A DNA stretch of 64,000 nt, from assembly GCA_030248135.1 (NCBI GenBank), contig JASANC010001719.1, positions 62,001 to 126,000 of the forward strand, read 5' to 3'. Within the stretch, counting starts at the first letter, position 1; every line of letters begins with the position of its first letter. Source of the stretch: Theristus sp. LFF4_11. Lineage: Eukaryota; Nematoda; Chromadorea; Monhysterida; Xyalidae. The notes beneath the pieces are model-generated. The model was not told the DNA's origin. It saw only the letters and a list, made by a program, of their open reading frames with translations, and ran no database searches. Shown piece by piece: positions 60,401 to 64,000 of the stretch. Position numbers and translations under genes: made by a program.

Positions 60401-63400
60401 TGAGAATTTACTACTTTTGTTCGCTGATGTTTTACCCAGACTATAAGATCTGTCTGTGGTAAAACAGCTTCGGCAGTTCTGCCTGGTGTCCGTCGCACTG
60501 ACGAGCCAGGGGACACCGCGGTATGCGTCTACCTGGCGAAACCGCAAACAGCGAACTTTATGTATTGCAAGGCAATAAACCGTGTATGTTTTTAGTGTCC
60601 AGAAAAAAACCGCATACACGCTCCTCTCCATCTAACACGCGCGCTGCATGTGTGTACCCTTATGTGTTTGACAGTGCAACATTACCGAGTGAATACACAG
60701 TCTTCAAGAGACTGGAGTCTTCGACCGAAAAAACACAACCGAGAGAACAAAAAAAAAACACCGAACCACTATGCACGTAGGTGAGTCGGCCGTGACGATC
60801 GAAGTTGACGTTGCTGGCGAACAGCGCACAGATGACGTGCACCCAGATGCGTTTCGCGTCGTCTTGCACGGAGCGGGCGCGCACAATCACGCCGCCACGC
60901 ATCGGGCACAGCGAACAGCGGATCGCCGCTCGTTGGTGCTCCGGTTGGGCGGCGTCAGCGCAGCGGTCGCACAGCCAGTTGCTGCTCGTTGTTGTTGTTG
61001 GCGTGCTGGCGGCCGCTGCTGATTGCGACTGGCGGTTGAGCGTCTCTGGAAGCACGGGCAGTTTCATGCAAAAAACGGATGGCACGAAAAAACGGTTTTT
61101 AATGAAAAAAAAACGCTTTTAACCGTTTTTACACCAAAAAATAAAAAAAAACGGTTTTTAACAACAGAAAATCTGAATTTTCAGTCATAGAAACAAATTC
61201 AAATTTTCGCGCCATACAATGTTATGTTACACTTGCACGTTGTCGCACACACGATATGACACATTGTACAGTCGAACTCTAATTTATAGGCAATCAGCTG
61301 ATTGGTTGGTGGTCACGTGATGCACATAACCCTTCACGCTCCGCACCCTTGTTTCTTTCTAGGAAAGGAACTCAGTTAAAATCACGTGCTTTTTTCGATT
61401 GCCAAGCGGTTTTGTTCATGCCGCAAAAATTCTTGTCGAGTTGGTGGCCAAGCCAAAGATACTCGAAATAGCAAAAAACCATGATTTATCAAGAAAAAAC
61501 CGAAAATCCGTGCCACCATTTGCCGAGGACGGCGCACCGACGCATCGCTCATGAACAGCGACACAGCAGTCGCGACAGACCAACAGGCGATCGTCGTTAT
61601 TAGCAGCGGTGGCAGTCGTGTGCTCATTGTCGAACATGGTCGTAATGCTGCGATGTCCATTATTGCAATCAGTCGGCGAATAACCGTTCTTGTTGTTGTT
61701 GTTGTTGATCGACTGTTGATCAGCAGACGGTGACGCTCCACAAACGAACCGCGACGACGCCGACGTCGTCTGCTGGTGATCGGTGAGAAAGTTCAGGCGG
61801 ACGCTGCCGACGAGCTGATGCTGGTGGTGATGGTGACGTTGCTGGTCGAGTTGCTGCTGATGTTGATGATGGTGTTGTTGTTGCACACGATCACCACGAT
61901 CACCGCCGCAGCCGTTCGACTCGTTCACTCCGGTGCCATCGGCGCTGCAGTCTTTTGATGTGAAACACACCTGCGATATATACACGGTTGGCGAGAATAA
62001 ACTATTGGAATGGAGTTTTTTTCGAGAAATCAATTCATTTTTTAACACGAATCACGCTGCTTTAGCGTTCTGTATCACCACGTAAGGACCAGACTGTAGA
62101 TTACCATGTGACCTTGTTGTCATTGCTCTTAGGGTCGCTTTAGTTCTAAAAAAAAGTTCTAATTCTAGGGTGCAAACGCCTCCAGACGCAATCCAAAGAA
62201 ACCTGCAACAACAACACGCAACCTGCGGTACGACGCGCCTCGATCGACCGGGCACCGTGAGCGTCTGCTGCCGATGGCCGACTGTCGATCGATCACCATC
62301 ACCATCACCAGCGTCGTCCTGTTGCGCATCGTCATCATCGTCGTCGTCGATGCGACATATGAAATGCTGACAGACGCAGCAGTGCGGCTCTCGCAGCGCC
62401 TCGCGTCGATTGTAAGCGCGCTCGTACGAGAACGCCGCCAGTTGTCGCTGCTGGCTGCTGGCGCGCGACGGCAGATGCAGCAGGCGGAGCGCCTCTTGCC
62501 AGCGTTTGCCTGCAGCGGCAAAGTCAGGCAATGTGCTATTAATCAAATTCAATCAGTCACTCGAATCAATCAATCAATCAACCATTCAAATTTTATACTT
62601 GAGAATTATCTGCCTCGGCAAGAAAGACTTTTGTTAGATTATAGGTTTTTTCAACTAAACTTTGTTTTAAATCATTTTTAATTTTATTTTTTCATATTTT
62701 TAATCAGTGTCTTTGTGTGTTCACAATTTTGTAATTTAGTTCTCATGGAATGCACGCATACATAGTGACATGAGAAAAATAGTCCCCATGCTTGACGCGC
62801 GAACAATTCCAAATTCTCAAAGTGTAGCGACCGCAAGTCCCTGAGATACGAGGCGAGTGAAATGAAAATCGTACCGAAACACAGAATACACAAAAAAACT
62901 ACAAAAAACTGAACCGACCAAAGGTCGACTTGAACCGTTTGCCGGCCTCGCGTCGCCTGTTTCGCGGTGCGCCGCCGGCGGCGTTCGCGTCGTCGTCGGT
63001 GGTGACGGTGGACATTTGCGAGATCGACGCTGATTGGTCGTCGCTCGTGCACGCGTATTGCTGCTGCTGCTGTTGTTGTTGCGCACCTGTTGTCAGCAGG
63101 GTGGTCCTAGTCTCCGTCTGGTCATCGTCGTCCGTCGACGCCGCGAATGCGAACAGCTCATCGGTTGCCTCCTACACAATGGCATCGTTTACAGTTGAAC
63201 TCTAAACTATAGGCAATCCGCTGATTGGTTGGCGGTCACGTGCGATGGCACGCTTTCTGTGCCGGGGGCCGACTCCGCCTCCACAGCACAATCAATGCCT
63301 GCGTGCATCACCACGACCACAACCAGACCTCTTCGCTATCCGTCGTTGACGTGTCCAATTTCGTCCATTTGATTCGCGGCGCTTCCTTGCTGGTGCCGTC

Positions 63401-63950
63401 GGAGCCTGCAGAAACAGAAACGACCAACCATGTAAAAGCATTGAGTTTAGTTGAAAATAATCCGTGAACTTGAGCATTTCATTCGGTTCTGCAAGTGAAA
63501 CAAGCCAACGGGCTCATTGGGCTCATTTATTTTGCTCATTATGGTGTTCCATATCAGTCATTGCAGAACACTGAAGGCGACCATTAAATAAGCGTTTTTA
63601 TATTCATCCGTTTGAAACACACAATACATTTTTGATAGAGAATTCAAATCTTTATTTTTGGATGAACGCTTTTTCGAAGCAATTAAGCGGCATTCATGAA
63701 GCAGCCATTTGGTGACGCGTAGCGGTGTTAAAACATAGCTGCGCGGTCACTAAATACTGCTTCATGAACGGCCCTTTAGGGTTCCGTTCAATTGGATGAA
63801 TGCCGCCCTTTGATGAATGCCGTTTCATACAAACAAACAAAAAACCGGTATGACCGGCGTGGCGCTTTTGGTGAGCATGTTCCGGTGAGTGCGTTTTGAT
63901 CGAGGCGCAGCGAGTTTGCTGTGGTTTCGGTTGACTTTTCGACGTTTGCG
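57439..63950 (-). CDS. KDM4: KDM4/JMJD2 histone demethylase, C-terminal half
   Basis: Partial; the JmjN/JmjC catalytic part lies beyond the right edge. Exons (complement): 63855-63950 (less certain), 63329-63405, 62919-63171, 62223-62509, 61517-61970, 60767-61015, 59639-59821, 59127-59206, 58564-58667, 58084-58210, 57439-57555 (TGA). All phases fit. Blocks in order: the pre-PHD motif EPHCCVCQHF (human EPHCAVC), VVPQVCFTSKD, PHD finger LLVCRDCCVAVHERCVG with WLCDRCA, extended PHD IRCSLCPMRGGVIV and WVHVICALFASNV, CRYCNRGGGMLVACAGC, LMHVTCSKLAD and ICHEHK, then a hybrid double Tudor: AVGERVICYLEEGARVC, CCVQFDDGTFTNDTFPQDIS, VTVTWEDNEQYNGVYKG and VRVFGNRKMVD. KDM4 enzymes remove methyl groups from H3K9/H3K36, and the Tudors read H3K4me3/H4K20me3; the cage Phe, Trp and Tyr appear present. 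A His/Gln/Asn-rich insertion splits the PHD. Intron 63172-63328 is almost entirely a MITE. Confidence 0.92.
57757..57855. repeat. Dispersed repeat also found beside FB2
   Basis: AAGACAAGCAGTGCCTCATTT and the preceding 80 bp (GACATTCTTAAAAAAC, CTCCTAGTCTACATCTGG) match 18376-18480 imperfectly. It lies in a KDM4 intron. Confidence 0.5.
59243..59405. mobile_element. MITE-a copy 5
   Basis: Left ACAGACGAACTCTTCCAAG, right TATAATTTACAGTTCAACTGT, with GGCGATTGGTTGGTGG and ACCACCAACCAATCAGCTG. It lies in KDM4 intron 59207-59638. Confidence 0.75.
60243..60568. repeat. Direct 97-bp duplication in a KDM4 intron
   Basis: Copies at 60243-60342 and 60469-60568 share GCAGTTCTGCCT, CGTCGCACTGACGAGCCAGG and GTCTACCTGGCGAAACCGC with one or two changes. 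GC-rich, non-coding, of unknown origin. Confidence 0.85.
61268..61335. mobile_element. MITE-a fragment, copy 6
   Basis: Single arm ACAGTCGAACTCTAATTTAT with CAGCTGATTGGTTGGTGGTC and CACGTGATGC. The other arm is absent. It lies in a KDM4 intron. Confidence 0.65.
63187..63325. mobile_element. MITE-a copy 7, forming a KDM4 intron
   Basis: ACAGTTGAACTCTAAACTAT at the right-hand end of the intron, CCGCTGATTGGTTGGCGGTC and CACGTG, then a truncated second arm GCATCACCACGACCACAACCA. The match stops about four bases from the exon at 63329. It accounts for nearly all of intron 63172-63328. Confidence 0.75.
63685..63780. mobile_element. MITE-c copy 2
   Basis: GGCATTCATGAAGCAGCC at the left and TACTGCTTCATGAACGGCCC at the right, TTAA at the left flank. 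It lies in a KDM4 intron. Confidence 0.7.
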
Positions 63951-64000
63951 CTGTAACACAATCGCCACTGCTTTTTTTGGCCGTTTGCAAATGTACACCG

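Overview
This is a piece of a nuclear genome from an animal, probably an invertebrate. Every recognisable protein is cut into short exons with GT...AG introns. The families are metazoan: a GRIP-type multi-PDZ scaffold, a ciliary dynein-2 light intermediate chain, an espin-type ankyrin protein, a p24/TMED cargo receptor and a KDM4/JMJD2 histone demethylase. Exons are rich in G/C at third codon positions, and introns are mostly 100-500 bp unless a transposon sits in them. Some short repeat words (TACCGTA, GGTCTCGACACGATC) resemble repeats I associate with nematodes, but I cannot place the species.

Layout. The left half is on the + strand. GRIP runs from before the window to 22931 and shows its C-terminal part: end of PDZ3, PDZ4, PDZ5, linker and PDZ7. 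DYNC2LI1 follows at 24118-32543. The right half is on the - strand, read from right to left: KDM4 (63950-57439, C-terminal half; the catalytic JmjN/JmjC part lies beyond the right edge), TMED1/5-like (55703-52958), an unidentified gene (about 50986-49054) and the espin-like gene (47686-37372). The two halves converge on a repeat-filled gap at 32544-37371. I rebuilt exons by hand. Splice phases agree at nearly every junction, and the few that do not are listed as findings.

The other main content is transposable elements, nearly all in introns and gaps. They are: four copies of a composite element carrying two unrelated satellites (149 bp and about 172 bp) and long terminal inverted repeats; two foldback elements with arms built of tandem repeats; one hAT element with an 8-bp target duplication; three copies of a G-run inverted-repeat element; three tRNA-derived SINEs; a GC-rich poly(A)-tailed retroposon-like module; and four MITE families. 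Some are nested (G-run element inside hAT inside composite; SINE inside composite), which gives an order of insertion. One KDM4 intron is almost entirely a MITE. The GRIP gene appears to have lost PDZ6 where a composite element now sits.

The genes are not an operon or a pathway. They act in synaptic/receptor scaffolding (GRIP), cilia (DYNC2LI1), actin bundling (espin-like), the early secretory pathway (TMED) and chromatin (KDM4).
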